Both the position numbers and the translations under genes were made by a program. The notes under the pieces are model-generated. The model worked only from the letters and a program-made list of their open reading frames with translations. It was not told the DNA's origin and made no database searches. Below are positions 26,656 through 35,853 of a stretch of 64,000 nt of DNA, one piece after another. The first letter of the stretch is position 1. Every line of letters starts with the position of its first letter. The stretch is from Pseudomonadota bacterium (lineage in GTDB: Bacteria > Pseudomonadota > Gammaproteobacteria > Steroidobacterales > Steroidobacteraceae), in assembly GCA_021785405.1 (NCBI GenBank), contig JAJYFF010000003.1, positions 43,434-107,433 on the forward strand, in the 5' to 3' direction.

Positions 26656-27332
26656 AGGTTCGGCGGCGACGCGCCGGCGATCTCGCGGCGCATCGCGGCG
26701 ATCGTGGCCGCGTAGTCCGGGCTGCCGAAGATCGACGTCCCGGCGACGAACGTATCGGCGCCGGCGCGCGCGATCTGCGCGATGTTGTCGATCTTGACGC
26801 CGCCGTCGATCTCCAGCCGAATCGATCGACCACTGTCGCGGATGAGCCGACGGGCGTCGGCGAGCTTGGTGAGCGCCGACGGGATGAACCGCTGCCCCCC
26901 GAAGCCCGGGTTCACCGACATCACCAGGATCAGATCGATTCGATCCATCACGTAACGCAGCCAGTCGAGCGGCGTCGCCGGATTGAACACGAGTCCGGCC
27001 TTGCAGCCCGCGTCGCGGATCAGCTGGATCGTCCGGTCCGGATGCTGCGAGGCCTCCGGATGGAAGCTGATGTAGGTCGCGCCGGCCTTCGCGAACTCCG
27101 CGGCGAGCGCGTCGACCGGCGACACCATCAAGTGCGCGTCGATCGGCGCATCGATGCCCGCTTTGCGCAAGGACGCGCACACCAACGGTCCGACGCTCAG
27201 GTTCGGCACGTAGTGATTGTCCATCACGTCGAAGTGGATCCAGTCGGCGCCACCGCGCAGCACCGCCCGTACCTCGTCACCGAGACGGGCGAAGTCCGCC
27301 GACAGGAGCGAGGGCGCGATGATCGGGTCCAC
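26652..27332 (-). CDS. rpe: ribulose-phosphate 3-epimerase
   Basis: This 226-residue TIM-barrel enzyme links ribulose-5-P and xylulose-5-P. Motifs are [47 protein letters not shown] and LEIDGGV, covering the metal ligands and catalytic Asp residues. The start is GTG at 27332. Its TAG stop shares a CTAG with the stop of the convergent crp gene. Confidence 0.97.
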   Translation of the reverse strand: MDPIIAPSLLSADFARLGDEVRAVLRGGADWIHFDVMDNHYVPNLSVGPLVCASLRKAGIDAPIDAHLMVSPVDALAAEFAKAGATYISFHPEASQHPDRTIQLIRDAGCKAGLVFNPATPLDWLRYVMDRIDLILVMSVNPGFGGQRFIPSALTKLADARRLIRDSGRSIRLEIDGGVKIDNIAQIARAGADTFVAGTSIFGSPDYAATIAAMRREIAGASPPNL

Positions 27333-27345
27333 GGCGTTCAGTCTA

Positions 27346-28125
27346 TCATCGCATCCCGCGCGCCGCGCGGATCTGCTCGTACGCCTCCTGGATCCGCTGG
27401 GTCTTTTCCTTGGCCATCTGCGCCATCGACTCCGGCAAGCCGCGCGCGACCAGCTTGTCCGGATGATGGCGGCTCATTTGCCGGCGGTAGGCCTTCGTGA
27501 CCTCGCGATCACTCGCGTTCGCCTCGATGCCGAGCGCGGCGTAGCAGCTCGCGAGCGACGCGGACGGCCTCGTGCCTTGCGCCCGTGAGCCGCCGTTGCC
27601 GCGACCACGCAGCGCGGCTTCCATCCGCACGAACTCGAGCGCCGAGATCCCGAGCTGCCCGGCGACGCGGGTCAGGATCGCGCGCGCCGGCGGCGACAGA
27701 TCGTTGCCGGCGAGTGCCGCGCGCAGCTGCAATTCCATGAAGGCCGCGAAGAGATCGCGGCGCGGCCCGCAGGTCGCGCGCAGACGCGCGACCGCGCCGT
27801 CGATGTCGTAGCGGGGCGCCTTGCCGACACCGAAGCTCGCGATCGCCGCCGACACCTGGTCGGGGCCGAGGCCCAACTCGCGCATCGTGCGGCGCGCCGC
27901 GTCGATCTCCGCCTCCGAGACGCGGCCGTCGGATTTCGCGACGTGCCCCATCACCTCGAACGTGGTCCGAAAGAACACCGCGGGCAGCGACGGCTGCGGT
28001 CGCGCCGTGGCGCGGCGCTCCTGGTCGAAGACCTGGCCGATGAATGCGCCGATCACGGCGCCCCAGACGCTGCGCGTGACCAGCCAACCGATCAACGCGC
28101 CGAATGCCTTGCCCTCCCATCCCAT
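27346..28125 (-). CDS. djlA: DjlA-type membrane-anchored J-domain co-chaperone
   Basis: This 259-residue protein begins with a glycine-rich membrane segment ([20 protein letters not shown]). A TerB-like helical domain ([20 protein letters not shown]) and a C-terminal J domain with SRHHPDKL, the HPD tripeptide that stimulates DnaK, follow. This is the DjlA layout. It lies 13 bases upstream of rpe on the same strand. Confidence 0.93.
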   Translation of the reverse strand: MGWEGKAFGALIGWLVTRSVWGAVIGAFIGQVFDQERRATARPQPSLPAVFFRTTFEVMGHVAKSDGRVSEAEIDAARRTMRELGLGPDQVSAAIASFGVGKAPRYDIDGAVARLRATCGPRRDLFAAFMELQLRAALAGNDLSPPARAILTRVAGQLGISALEFVRMEAALRGRGNGGSRAQGTRPSASLASCYAALGIEANASDREVTKAYRRQMSRHHPDKLVARGLPESMAQMAKEKTQRIQEAYEQIRAARGMR

Positions 28126-28234
28126 CTGCGTTGACCTGTCGATTCGCCGCCGCCAGAATGTCCGCTCCGCGATCAGTCCATGTTATCAGCCGCCGGACGC
28201 CACGCACTTGCAACCGATAGCCGAATCGCCGCCG

Positions 28235-29107
28235 ATGTTCGCATCCGACCTGCGGGGACTGAAGAGGGTCCACCAGGGCAAGGTCCGTGACATCTACGAG
28301 GTCGACGCGGAACACTGGCTGATCGTGACGACCGACCGCCTCTCCGCATTCGACGTCGTGCTGCCCGACCCGATCCCGGACAAGGGCCGGGTCCTGAACG
28401 GCATATCGCTGTTCTGGTTCGGCAAGACCCGGCACATCGTGCCGAATCACTTGTCGACCCTCGCGGTCGCGGACGTCGTCGACGATCCGCAGGAGCGGCG
28501 CCAGCTCGCGGGCCGCGCGGTGGTCGTCAAGCGCTTGTCCGCGCTGCCGGTCGAAGCGGTCGTCCGCGGCTACCTGATCGGCTCGGGATATCGCGACTAC
28601 GCCGCCACCGGGGCGGTCTGTGGCGTCGCCCTGCCGCCGGGCCTGCGGATCGCCGACGCCCTGCCGGAGCCGATCTTCACCCCGGCGGCGAAGGCCCCGG
28701 CGGGCGAACACGACGAGAACGTCGATTTCGAGACGATCGCGCAGCGGATCGGCCGCGAGCTCGCCGACGAGATCCGGCGCATCGCGCTCGAGATCTACCG
28801 CTTCGCCGCCGCGCATGCGCGCGAGCGCCGCATCATCGTCGCCGACACCAAGTTCGAGTTCGGTGTCGACGCCGACGGGCGGCTGACCTTGATGGACGAG
28901 GTCCTGACGCCCGACTCCTCGCGCTTCTGGCCGGTCGAATCCTATCGTCCGGGCGTGAACCCGCCGAGCTTCGACAAGCAGCTGGTCCGCGATTATCTCG
29001 AGTCCCTGCCCTGGGACAAGCAGCCCCCGGCACCGCACCTACCGGCCGAGATCATCGCGCGCACCAGCGACAATTACCGCCGGGCGCTCGCGATGCTGAC
29101 CGCTTGA
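28235..29107 (+). CDS. purC: SAICAR synthetase
   Basis: PurC joins aspartate to CAIR in purine synthesis. The 290-residue protein has KRVHQGKVRDIYE, LIVTTDRLSAFDVVL, EAVVRGYLIGSGY, DTKFEFG and DEVLTPDSSRFWP. It is the longer yeast-like form rather than the roughly 237-residue E. coli one. The start is at MFASDLRGL. The upstream in-frame part lies opposite djlA and is a shadow. No regulator site is evident in the 109-base gap. Confidence 0.97.
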   Translation: MFASDLRGLKRVHQGKVRDIYEVDAEHWLIVTTDRLSAFDVVLPDPIPDKGRVLNGISLFWFGKTRHIVPNHLSTLAVADVVDDPQERRQLAGRAVVVKRLSALPVEAVVRGYLIGSGYRDYAATGAVCGVALPPGLRIADALPEPIFTPAAKAPAGEHDENVDFETIAQRIGRELADEIRRIALEIYRFAAAHARERRIIVADTKFEFGVDADGRLTLMDEVLTPDSSRFWPVESYRPGVNPPSFDKQLVRDYLESLPWDKQPPAPHLPAEIIARTSDNYRRALAMLTA

Positions 29108-29177
29108 CGCGGGCCGGCGCGACCGGCGCGCAAGCCGTGTCTTGCCAACCGCGGAACCCCCGTGTAACGCTCGGCGC

Positions 29178-30470
29178 ATGGCGCCTCTGCTGAAGCGCAT
29201 CGAGCACGGACTGTTCGTTCGCTCGCGAACGCTCCCGCCACCCTGGGGGCCGGTGCTGCGGGCGCTGCGGTTCCCGGCGGCCGTGGCCCGGGATTGGCTC
29301 GGCACGGAACTCAATGTGCGGGCGATGAGCCTCGCGTACTCGACGCTGCTGTCGATCGTGCCGTTGATCGCGTTCAGCATCGCGATCCTGAAGGGCCTCG
29401 GCGCGCATCCGAACGTCGCCGCGTTCCTCTACGAATTCTTCCGCCCGATCGGGCGGGCGGCGCCCGAGCTCGCGCGCCACGTGATGCGCTTCGTCGGCAA
29501 CCTGCGCGGCGACGTCCTCGGCACGATCGGTCTCGCGTTCCTCACGATCGCGGTCGTCTCGACGATGCACAAGGTCGAGGCGAGCTTCAACGCGATCTGG
29601 CGGATCACGAAGCCGCGGGGCGCGTTGCGGCGCCTCGCGGAGTACCTCGGCGTCGTGATCGTCAGTCCGGTGCTGCTCGCGGCGGCGCTCGGCCTGCTCG
29701 CAGCCGCGCACGACAGCCCGTTCGCGCGCGGCTTGCACGCGTTGCTGCCGATGCAATGGACGTTCTCCCTGGTCGGCAAGACCGTGCCCTACGTCGTCGT
29801 GATGGTCGTGTTCACCACGATGTACGTGCTGATTCCGAACACCCGCGTGAAGCCCGTCGCGGCGATCGCCGGCGGCGTCGGCGCCGGCGTGCTGTGGGCG
29901 CTGATCGGGCGGATCTACACGGCGTTCATCGTCGGCTCCTCAGGGATCGTCGCGATCTACACGAGCTTCGCGGTCGTGCTGACCACGCTGATCTGGCTGT
30001 ACCTCAGCTGGCTGATCCTGTTGGTCGGCGCCCAGCTCGCGTTCTACGTGCAGAATCCGCAGTACTTGCGCGCCGGCCGGCGCGTGCTCGCGGCGGGCGC
30101 GCGCGAGCGTGCCGCGTTCTCGATCATGTACTGTCTCGGCCGGGATCATCGGGACGGCGGCAGCGGTTGGTCGCCGGCTCGGCTCGCGGACACGCTCGAT
30201 CTCGGCGGCGCGGCGCTCGATCCCCTGCTCGCGGATCTCGAGCGCGCCGGATTGCTGATGGCGGGCGATGGCGGGGTGCGGCTCGGGCGCGACCCGCGCG
30301 CGATCCAACTGGTCGAGGTGCTCGAGGCGGTCCGCGAACCGCGGTCCACGCCAGGCGGCGCGGCGGTCCGGGCCGTCGCGCCGGCCGAGGCGCTCACGCG
30401 GGCGGTCGAGCGCGCGGCGAGCGACGTGCTCGCCAACCGCAATCTCGCGGAGTGGATTGCCTCGTCCTGA
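29178..30470 (+). CDS. YihY/BrkB-family membrane protein
   Basis: This 430-residue protein has about six membrane segments with the family marks RAMSLAYSTLLSIVPLIAFSIAILKG and AGALWALIGRIYTAF-like and GSSGIVAIYTSFAVVLTTLIWLYLSW segments. A C-terminal soluble domain (about 310-400) resembles a winged helix (SPARLADTLDLGGAALDPLLADLERAGLL). The family was once wrongly called RNase BN. Its transport role is not established. The start is taken at MAPLLKRIEHG rather than 12 codons earlier. Confidence 0.88.
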   Translation: MAPLLKRIEHGLFVRSRTLPPPWGPVLRALRFPAAVARDWLGTELNVRAMSLAYSTLLSIVPLIAFSIAILKGLGAHPNVAAFLYEFFRPIGRAAPELARHVMRFVGNLRGDVLGTIGLAFLTIAVVSTMHKVEASFNAIWRITKPRGALRRLAEYLGVVIVSPVLLAAALGLLAAAHDSPFARGLHALLPMQWTFSLVGKTVPYVVVMVVFTTMYVLIPNTRVKPVAAIAGGVGAGVLWALIGRIYTAFIVGSSGIVAIYTSFAVVLTTLIWLYLSWLILLVGAQLAFYVQNPQYLRAGRRVLAAGARERAAFSIMYCLGRDHRDGGSGWSPARLADTLDLGGAALDPLLADLERAGLLMAGDGGVRLGRDPRAIQLVEVLEAVREPRSTPGGAAVRAVAPAEALTRAVERAASDVLANRNLAEWIASS

Positions 30471-30491
30471 CCCGGAGAGTGCCGACGGCGC

Positions 30492-31844
30492 TCAGTCGCC
30501 CGCGATCGTCATCTCCGTGATCAACAGCGACCCGACGCGCACGCCGCCCCGATCGTCGACGTCGTCGCCGGCGGCGGCGATGCCGGCCAGCATCGTCGAC
30601 AGCTGGCCCGCGATCGTGATCTCGGCGACCGGGTGCTGGATCTGCCCGTTCTCGACCCAGAAGCCGGCGGCACCGCGCGAGTAGTCGCCGGTCACGGTAT
30701 TCACGCCCTGGCCCATCAGTTCCGTGACGAACAGGCCGCGACCGAGCGCCCGCAGCAGCGACTCGAGCCCGCCGCTGACCGTCGGCGCGACGACCAGGTT
30801 GTGCGCCCCGCCCGCGTTGCCGGTCGACACGAGCCCGAGCTTGCGCGCCCAGTAACTCGACAACAGGTATCCCGTGAGGACGCCGTCGTCGATCAGTTCG
30901 CGATCCTTCGTGGCCACGCCCTCGTCGTCGAACGGCGCGCTCGCGACCCCCTTGCGGATGTGAGGGCGTTCGGCGATCGAGAACCCGCGCGGGAACACGG
31001 GTCGGCCGACCGCATCGAGCAGGAACGAGGCGCGGCGATACTGGCTCGCGCCGCTGATCGCCGCGGCGAAGTGGCCGATGAGGCCCCGCGCGATCTCCGC
31101 GGCGAACAGCACGGGCGCCCGCCGGGTCGTGAGCTTGCGCGGGCCGAGGCGCGCGATCGTGCGGCGCGCGCTCTCGCGGCCGACGTCGGCGCCGTCCTGC
31201 AGATCGCGCCAGTCGCGCGCGGTCGTGTACCAGTAGTCGCGCTGCATCTGCTCGCCCGTGCCGGCGAGGACCGCGCAACTCAGACTGTGCATCGTCGTCG
31301 GATAGCCGCCGATGAACCCGTGCGAATTGCCGTAGACGTGCAACCCGCGGTGGGTACCGAGCGACGCGCCCTCGGAATTGTTGATCCTCGGGTCGTAGGC
31401 GAGCGCGGCCGCCTCGCAGGCGCGTGCGAGCTCGATCGCTTCTTCGGCCGTGAGATTCCACGGATGGGCGAGATCGAGGTCCGGGATCGCGGTCGCCATC
31501 AGCGCCTCGTCGGCGAGGCCGGCGTAGGCGTCCTCGGCGGTGAATCGGGCGATGCTGCAAGCCTTCGCGACCGTCTCGCGAACCGCGTCACGGCCGAGGT
31601 CCGCGGTGCTCGCCGAGCCCTTGCGACCCCCGAAAAACACCGTGACGCCGAGGCTGCGGTCGCGCTGGTGCTCGAGCGTCTCGACCTCGCCGAGCCGCAC
31701 CCCGACCGATAGCCCGGCGGTTTGGCCGACCGAGGCTTCGGCTTGCGACGCGCCGCGTTGCGCAGCCTCCGCGAGCGCGTGCGCGATGATCGACTCGAGG
31801 TCTTGCTCGTTCAAGGGGGTCCGCCCGTGGGCTGCGATCGCCAT
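30492..31844 (-). CDS. pmbA: TldE/PmbA metalloprotease partner
   Basis: This 450-residue protein pairs with TldD to form the protease that matures peptides such as microcin B17 and cleaves unfolded peptides. It shows the PmbA features VFFGGRKGSASTADL, DPRINNSEGAS, GLLSSYWARKLGL-like and LLRALGRGLFVTELMGQGVN. It lacks the HExxxH site that TldD provides. It is divergent from darP, the usual pair in Gammaproteobacteria. tldD itself is at 39994. Confidence 0.95.
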   Translation of the reverse strand: MAIAAHGRTPLNEQDLESIIAHALAEAAQRGASQAEASVGQTAGLSVGVRLGEVETLEHQRDRSLGVTVFFGGRKGSASTADLGRDAVRETVAKACSIARFTAEDAYAGLADEALMATAIPDLDLAHPWNLTAEEAIELARACEAAALAYDPRINNSEGASLGTHRGLHVYGNSHGFIGGYPTTMHSLSCAVLAGTGEQMQRDYWYTTARDWRDLQDGADVGRESARRTIARLGPRKLTTRRAPVLFAAEIARGLIGHFAAAISGASQYRRASFLLDAVGRPVFPRGFSIAERPHIRKGVASAPFDDEGVATKDRELIDDGVLTGYLLSSYWARKLGLVSTGNAGGAHNLVVAPTVSGGLESLLRALGRGLFVTELMGQGVNTVTGDYSRGAAGFWVENGQIQHPVAEITIAGQLSTMLAGIAAAGDDVDDRGGVRVGSLLITEMTIAGD

Positions 31845-31933
31845 CGCTGTCTCCTGCTCGCCCAGGCATCCGGGCGTGCCGGCATTGTACCGGGGCCGGA
31901 TTGCATCGGCTGCAGGGATGTCCGGGTGATAGC

Positions 31934-32461
31934 ATGCTGCGCATGACGAGCAGCGAGGAACCGGCGGACGCGACCGACCCCGACAGCGGGCGTCCGAGCA
32001 AGAGCGCGCGCAAGCGCGCCGCCGCGTCGCTCCAGGATCTCGGCGTCGAACTCGCCGACTGGCCGGACGCGGAGCTCGAGGCGGTCGGCCTGCCGGAGGG
32101 ACTGATCGCGGCGATTCGGGAGCTGCGCCGCCTGCGCGCGCGCGGCGCCCAGCTGCGCCAGCGCCAGTACATCGGCAAGCTGATGCGCCGCATCGACCCG
32201 GCGCCGGTGATCGCACGCATCGACGCCCGCAAGCGCGAGCACGACCGTCAGGTGCGCGCGTTCCAGCAAATCGAGCGCTGGCGCGACCGGCTGCTCGGCG
32301 CCGAGGCGACCGCGATCGACGATTTTCTCGCCGCGTTTCCGGCCGCGGAGCGCGCGACCCTGCTGCGCTTGGTCGACGCGGCACATGCCGAGCGCGCCGC
32401 GGACCGGCCGCCAGCGGCGGCGCGCGAACTCTTCGCCCAGCTGAAACAGTGGATCCGTTGA
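31934..32461 (+). CDS. darP: DarP (YjgA, DUF615) ribosome-associated protein
   Basis: This 175-residue basic helical protein has RPSKSARKRAAASLQDLGVEL at the N-terminus and RRLRARGAQLRQRQYIGKLMRRID in the middle, typical of DUF615. DarP helps late 50S assembly. The start may be the Met at 31934 or at 31943; neither has a clear ribosome site. It is divergent from pmbA across 89 bases and followed by purEK. Confidence 0.9.
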   Translation: MLRMTSSEEPADATDPDSGRPSKSARKRAAASLQDLGVELADWPDAELEAVGLPEGLIAAIRELRRLRARGAQLRQRQYIGKLMRRIDPAPVIARIDARKREHDRQVRAFQQIERWRDRLLGAEATAIDDFLAAFPAAERATLLRLVDAAHAERAADRPPAAARELFAQLKQWIR

Positions 32462-32485
32462 GCGTTTTGGTACACTGGAACGCTT

Positions 32486-32977
32486 ATGAACGCGCTGATC
32501 GGCATCATCATGGGATCCTCTTCCGATTGGGAGACGATGCAGCCCGCCGCCCAGATGCTCACCGCCCTCGGGATACCGCACGAGGTCCGGGTCGTATCCG
32601 CGCACCGGACGCCGGACCTGCTGTTCGAGTACGCGGCCACCGCACGCGGTAGGGGTCTGAAGGCGATCATCGCCGGCGCCGGCGGCGCGGCGCATCTGCC
32701 GGGCATGACGGCCGCGAAGACCACGGTGCCGGTGCTCGGGGTCCCGGTGCAGTCCAAGGCGCTGAACGGACTCGATTCCTTGCTGTCGATCGTGCAGATG
32801 CCGGCCGGGGTCCCCGTCGCGACCTTCGCGATCGGCAGCGCCGGCGCGAAGAACGCGGCCTTGTTCGCGGCGGCGATCGTCGCGAACGAGTCCCCCGAGG
32901 TTCGCGTCGCGTTGGACGCGTTCCGGGAATCGCAAACCGCAGCGGTGCTGTCGCGGCCCGATCCCCGGACTCCGTGA
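32486..32977 (+). CDS. purE: 5-(carboxyamino)imidazole ribonucleotide mutase
   Basis: This 163-residue protein rearranges N5-CAIR to CAIR. It has [36 protein letters not shown] and [27 protein letters not shown] at 32471-32476 might be its -10 element, and GGAA lies 5 bases ahead of the ATG. Its stop overlaps the purK GTG start (GTGA). Confidence 0.98.
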   Translation: MNALIGIIMGSSSDWETMQPAAQMLTALGIPHEVRVVSAHRTPDLLFEYAATARGRGLKAIIAGAGGAAHLPGMTAAKTTVPVLGVPVQSKALNGLDSLLSIVQMPAGVPVATFAIGSAGAKNAALFAAAIVANESPEVRVALDAFRESQTAAVLSRPDPRTP

Positions 32978-34080
32978 CCGGATCGATTCCCAGCCGAGTC
33001 GGGATCATCGGCGCCGGGCAGCTCGGCCGCATGCTCGCCCTCGCGGCGGCGCCGCTCGGGCTGCACTGCCTGTTCCTCGACCGCAGCGCCGCCGCGCCCG
33101 CTGCGCAGCTCGCGCCCATTCTCGTCGGCGAACTCACCGATCCCGCGTTGCTCGCGGATCTCGCGAAGCGCAGCGACGTCTTGACCTTCGATTGGGAGAA
33201 CGTGCCCGCAGCGGCGCTCGCGCCGCTCGCGCAGCGGCTGCCGATCCGGCCCGGTCCCGCCGCACTCGAGGTCTCCCAGGATCGACTGGCGGAGAAGTCG
33301 CTGTTCACCCGATTGCGGATCCCGGTCACGCCGCACGCCGCGGTCGACGGCCGCGTGGATCTCGAACGTGCAGCGCGGCGGCTCGGCTTGCCCGGCGTGC
33401 TGAAAACCCGTCGCCTGGGCTACGACGGCAAGGGGCAAGCGCTGCTGCGCGACCGTGCCGACTTCGATCACGCGCTCGCAACGCTCGGCGAGCGCGATCT
33501 GATCTACGAGAAGCACCAGCCGTTCTCGATCGAGGTATCGGCCATCGGGGCGCGCGGGATCGACGGCGAGATCGCGCTCTACCCATTGTCGGCGAACACG
33601 CATCGCGACGGGATCCTGCGCTACGGGATCGCGCCATACCACGACGAGTCGCTCGAGCGTCTCGCGGCCTCCTACCTCCGCCGGGTGATGCGCAGCCTCG
33701 ATTACGTCGGGGTGCTCGCGATCGAGTTCTTCGTGGTGAACGGCCGATTGCTGGCCAATGAAATGGCGCCCCGAGTGCACAATTCCGGACATTGGACCAT
33801 CGACGGCTGCGTGACGAGCCAGTTCGAGAATCACCTGCGGGCGATCTGCGGGCTGCCGCTCGGCAGCACCCGGGCCTTGGGACACACCGCGATGATCAAC
33901 TTCCTCGGCACGATGCCGGACCGGCAAGCCCTGTTGCAGATCGAGGGGCTCGCGTACCACGATTACGGCAAGGAGCCGCGCCCGGGCCGCAAGCTCGGCC
34001 ACTGCACGATCGTCAGCGCGCGGGCGAAGGACCGCGATGCCGCGATGCAAAATGCCCTAAAATCGATTCGCTGGACCTAG
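32974..34080 (+). CDS. purK: N5-carboxyaminoimidazole ribonucleotide synthetase
   Basis: This 368-residue ATP-grasp enzyme carboxylates AIR with bicarbonate. It starts at GTG with [21 protein letters not shown], then [35 protein letters not shown] and [18 protein letters not shown]. It is coupled to purE. PurC is encoded about 5 kb upstream, and the other purine genes are outside the window. Confidence 0.97.
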   Translation: MTGSIPSRVGIIGAGQLGRMLALAAAPLGLHCLFLDRSAAAPAAQLAPILVGELTDPALLADLAKRSDVLTFDWENVPAAALAPLAQRLPIRPGPAALEVSQDRLAEKSLFTRLRIPVTPHAAVDGRVDLERAARRLGLPGVLKTRRLGYDGKGQALLRDRADFDHALATLGERDLIYEKHQPFSIEVSAIGARGIDGEIALYPLSANTHRDGILRYGIAPYHDESLERLAASYLRRVMRSLDYVGVLAIEFFVVNGRLLANEMAPRVHNSGHWTIDGCVTSQFENHLRAICGLPLGSTRALGHTAMINFLGTMPDRQALLQIEGLAYHDYGKEPRPGRKLGHCTIVSARAKDRDAAMQNALKSIRWT

Positions 34081-34133
34081 GCGGAACGGTCGATGCCGTT
34101 CGCCAAGGACTCGAAACCCAAGCGGTTGGCGCG

Positions 34134-35375
34134 ATGTATCTAGAACTCTTCAGGCTTCGTGAACTCCCGTTTCGGCTGAGCCCGGATCCTCAGTTTCTCT
34201 ACCTGAGCAAGCAGCACGCCCGGGCGAAGGCGTACATGGAGTCGACGATCTGGTTCACGGACGGCTTCGTCGTGATCACCGGCGAGATCGGCGCGGGCAA
34301 GACCACGTTGATCGAGACCTTCCTGCGAGAGCTGCAGCCGGACACCGTGGTGGCGCAGATCAATCAGACCCAGCTGTCGCCGACGGCGTTCCTGCAGTCG
34401 GTCCTGGTGCAGTTCGGCTTTTCCCCGTTCAGCATGAAGAAGGCCGAGGTCCTCGCGACGCTGAACAACTTCCTCATCGAGCAGCATGCCGCGGGCCGCC
34501 GGGTGCTGTTGATCGTCGACGAAGCACAGAACCTGAACAACAAGGTGCTCGAGGAAGTCCGGATGTTGTCCGGTATCGAGACCACCAAGGACAAGGCGAT
34601 GCGCATCATCCTCGCCGGCCAACCGGAGCTCAACGACAAGCTGAACGCCCGGGAATTCGTGCAGCTCGCGCAGCGCGTGCGGTTGCGGTTCCACTTGACG
34701 GCGCTGACGCCGGAGGAGACCACGGCGTACGTCGATCACCGTCTCGAGGTCGCCGGCGCCGAAGGCCGCAGGATCTTCGCCGAGGAGATCTATCCGACGA
34801 TCTTCCGTTACACCGGGGGCGTGCCACGCTTGATCAACACCCTGTGCGACACCGCGATGATGGCCGCGTTCGCGCGGGAATCCGATCGGGTGCTGCAGGA
34901 GGATCTCGACGCGGCGATCCACGAACTGCAATGGGTCGAATACGCGTCGCGGACGAACCGGATGCACGCGCCGAACCTCGCGGAGGCGGCCTCGCTCGAC
35001 TCGGCGGCGGCCGGGCCCGCGGTCGGACGGATCCTGATCGCACACCGCGGCGCGACCATGATCGAGCGCGAGTTGCGGCCGGGTCGGCTGGTGATCGGGC
35101 GCACACCGGACAACGACCTGGCGATCGACAGCAAATTCGTGAGCCGACACCACTGTCAGATCCTCACCAGCGCCGACTCCTGCCTGATCGAGGATCTGAA
35201 CAGCACGAACGGGATCTACCTGCGCTCCAAGCGCATCCGGCGCCACAACTTGAACGACGGCGACGTCGTGGTCATCGGCGAGCACGAGATCACCTATATC
35301 GACGAGCGATCGACGCGCACCCGGCCCCGGACCGACGTCGTCGGCGCCGACACCGTGGTGCTCGACAAAGCCTAG
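34134..35375 (+). CDS. ExeA/GspA-like AAA ATPase fused to an FHA domain
   Basis: This 413-residue protein begins like ExeA (YLELFRLRELPFRLSPDPQFLYLS). It has Walker A GEIGAGKTT (51-58), Walker B LLIVDEAQ (125-132) and the arginine-bearing TGGVPRLINTLCD. After a linker, a C-terminal FHA domain (about 300-390) carries GRTPDNDLAID, SRHHCQI and NSTNGIYL, the phosphothreonine-binding residues. ExeA proteins act in type II secretion assembly and often end in a peptidoglycan-binding domain, which is replaced by FHA here. No membrane segment is seen. It probably reads a Thr kinase signal, but partners are unknown. Confidence 0.88.
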   Translation: MYLELFRLRELPFRLSPDPQFLYLSKQHARAKAYMESTIWFTDGFVVITGEIGAGKTTLIETFLRELQPDTVVAQINQTQLSPTAFLQSVLVQFGFSPFSMKKAEVLATLNNFLIEQHAAGRRVLLIVDEAQNLNNKVLEEVRMLSGIETTKDKAMRIILAGQPELNDKLNAREFVQLAQRVRLRFHLTALTPEETTAYVDHRLEVAGAEGRRIFAEEIYPTIFRYTGGVPRLINTLCDTAMMAAFARESDRVLQEDLDAAIHELQWVEYASRTNRMHAPNLAEAASLDSAAAGPAVGRILIAHRGATMIERELRPGRLVIGRTPDNDLAIDSKFVSRHHCQILTSADSCLIEDLNSTNGIYLRSKRIRRHNLNDGDVVVIGEHEITYIDERSTRTRPRTDVVGADTVVLDKA

Positions 35376-35725
35376 CGCCGGGACGATCGGGCCGTCGTCG
35401 GCGGCAGCGGTCCACCGCTGTAGCGCCGGCGCATTTCCCGCCAACCCCGGCGGCGCAGGTAGATCGTCAACGCGGCGATCAGCGCCGCGATCCCGATCGC
35501 GAACGTCGCAGCCACCCGCCAATCACGCGTATCGATGGCGGACAGACCCAGCGCGAAGGCGCCGATCACCGCATAGGCGGTCGGCAGGGATTCGTAGACA
35601 GGGCCCGGCAATCGCACATCCGTCTCCGTTGACGGTTCGCAGTTCACCGGGGCCGATCCTAGCGCGAGGACGGCGAGCGTCGGGGCCCATTTGACTAAAG
35701 CCGCGCCGCCGGCGCTGCGCGGCAA
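35372..35725 (-). CDS. small two-helix membrane protein of unknown function
   Basis: This 117-residue frame starts at TTG. It has a signal-like N-terminus (KWAPTLAVLALGSAPV), the segment VRLPGPVYESLPTAYAVIGA and two hydrophobic stretches (AYAVIGAFALGLSAI; VAATFAIGIAALIAALTIYL), then a basic tail. Its stop shares a CTAG with the stop of the ATPase-FHA gene. The signal, helix and charge pattern support a real protein, but no family can be named and the TTG start is uncertain. Confidence 0.55.
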   Translation of the reverse strand: MPRSAGGAALVKWAPTLAVLALGSAPVNCEPSTETDVRLPGPVYESLPTAYAVIGAFALGLSAIDTRDWRVAATFAIGIAALIAALTIYLRRRGWREMRRRYSGGPLPPTTARSSRR

Positions 35726-35853
35726 CGACGGGTCCCGCGGGGTAGACGCGATCGGCGGCGGCTCTTATGCTTTTGCGTTTGACGCGGCCCCGGCGCCGCG
35801 ACCTCGACCATCGCAATCGGTGTTCGCGCCCCGGACACCGCAGGGAGTCGTGC

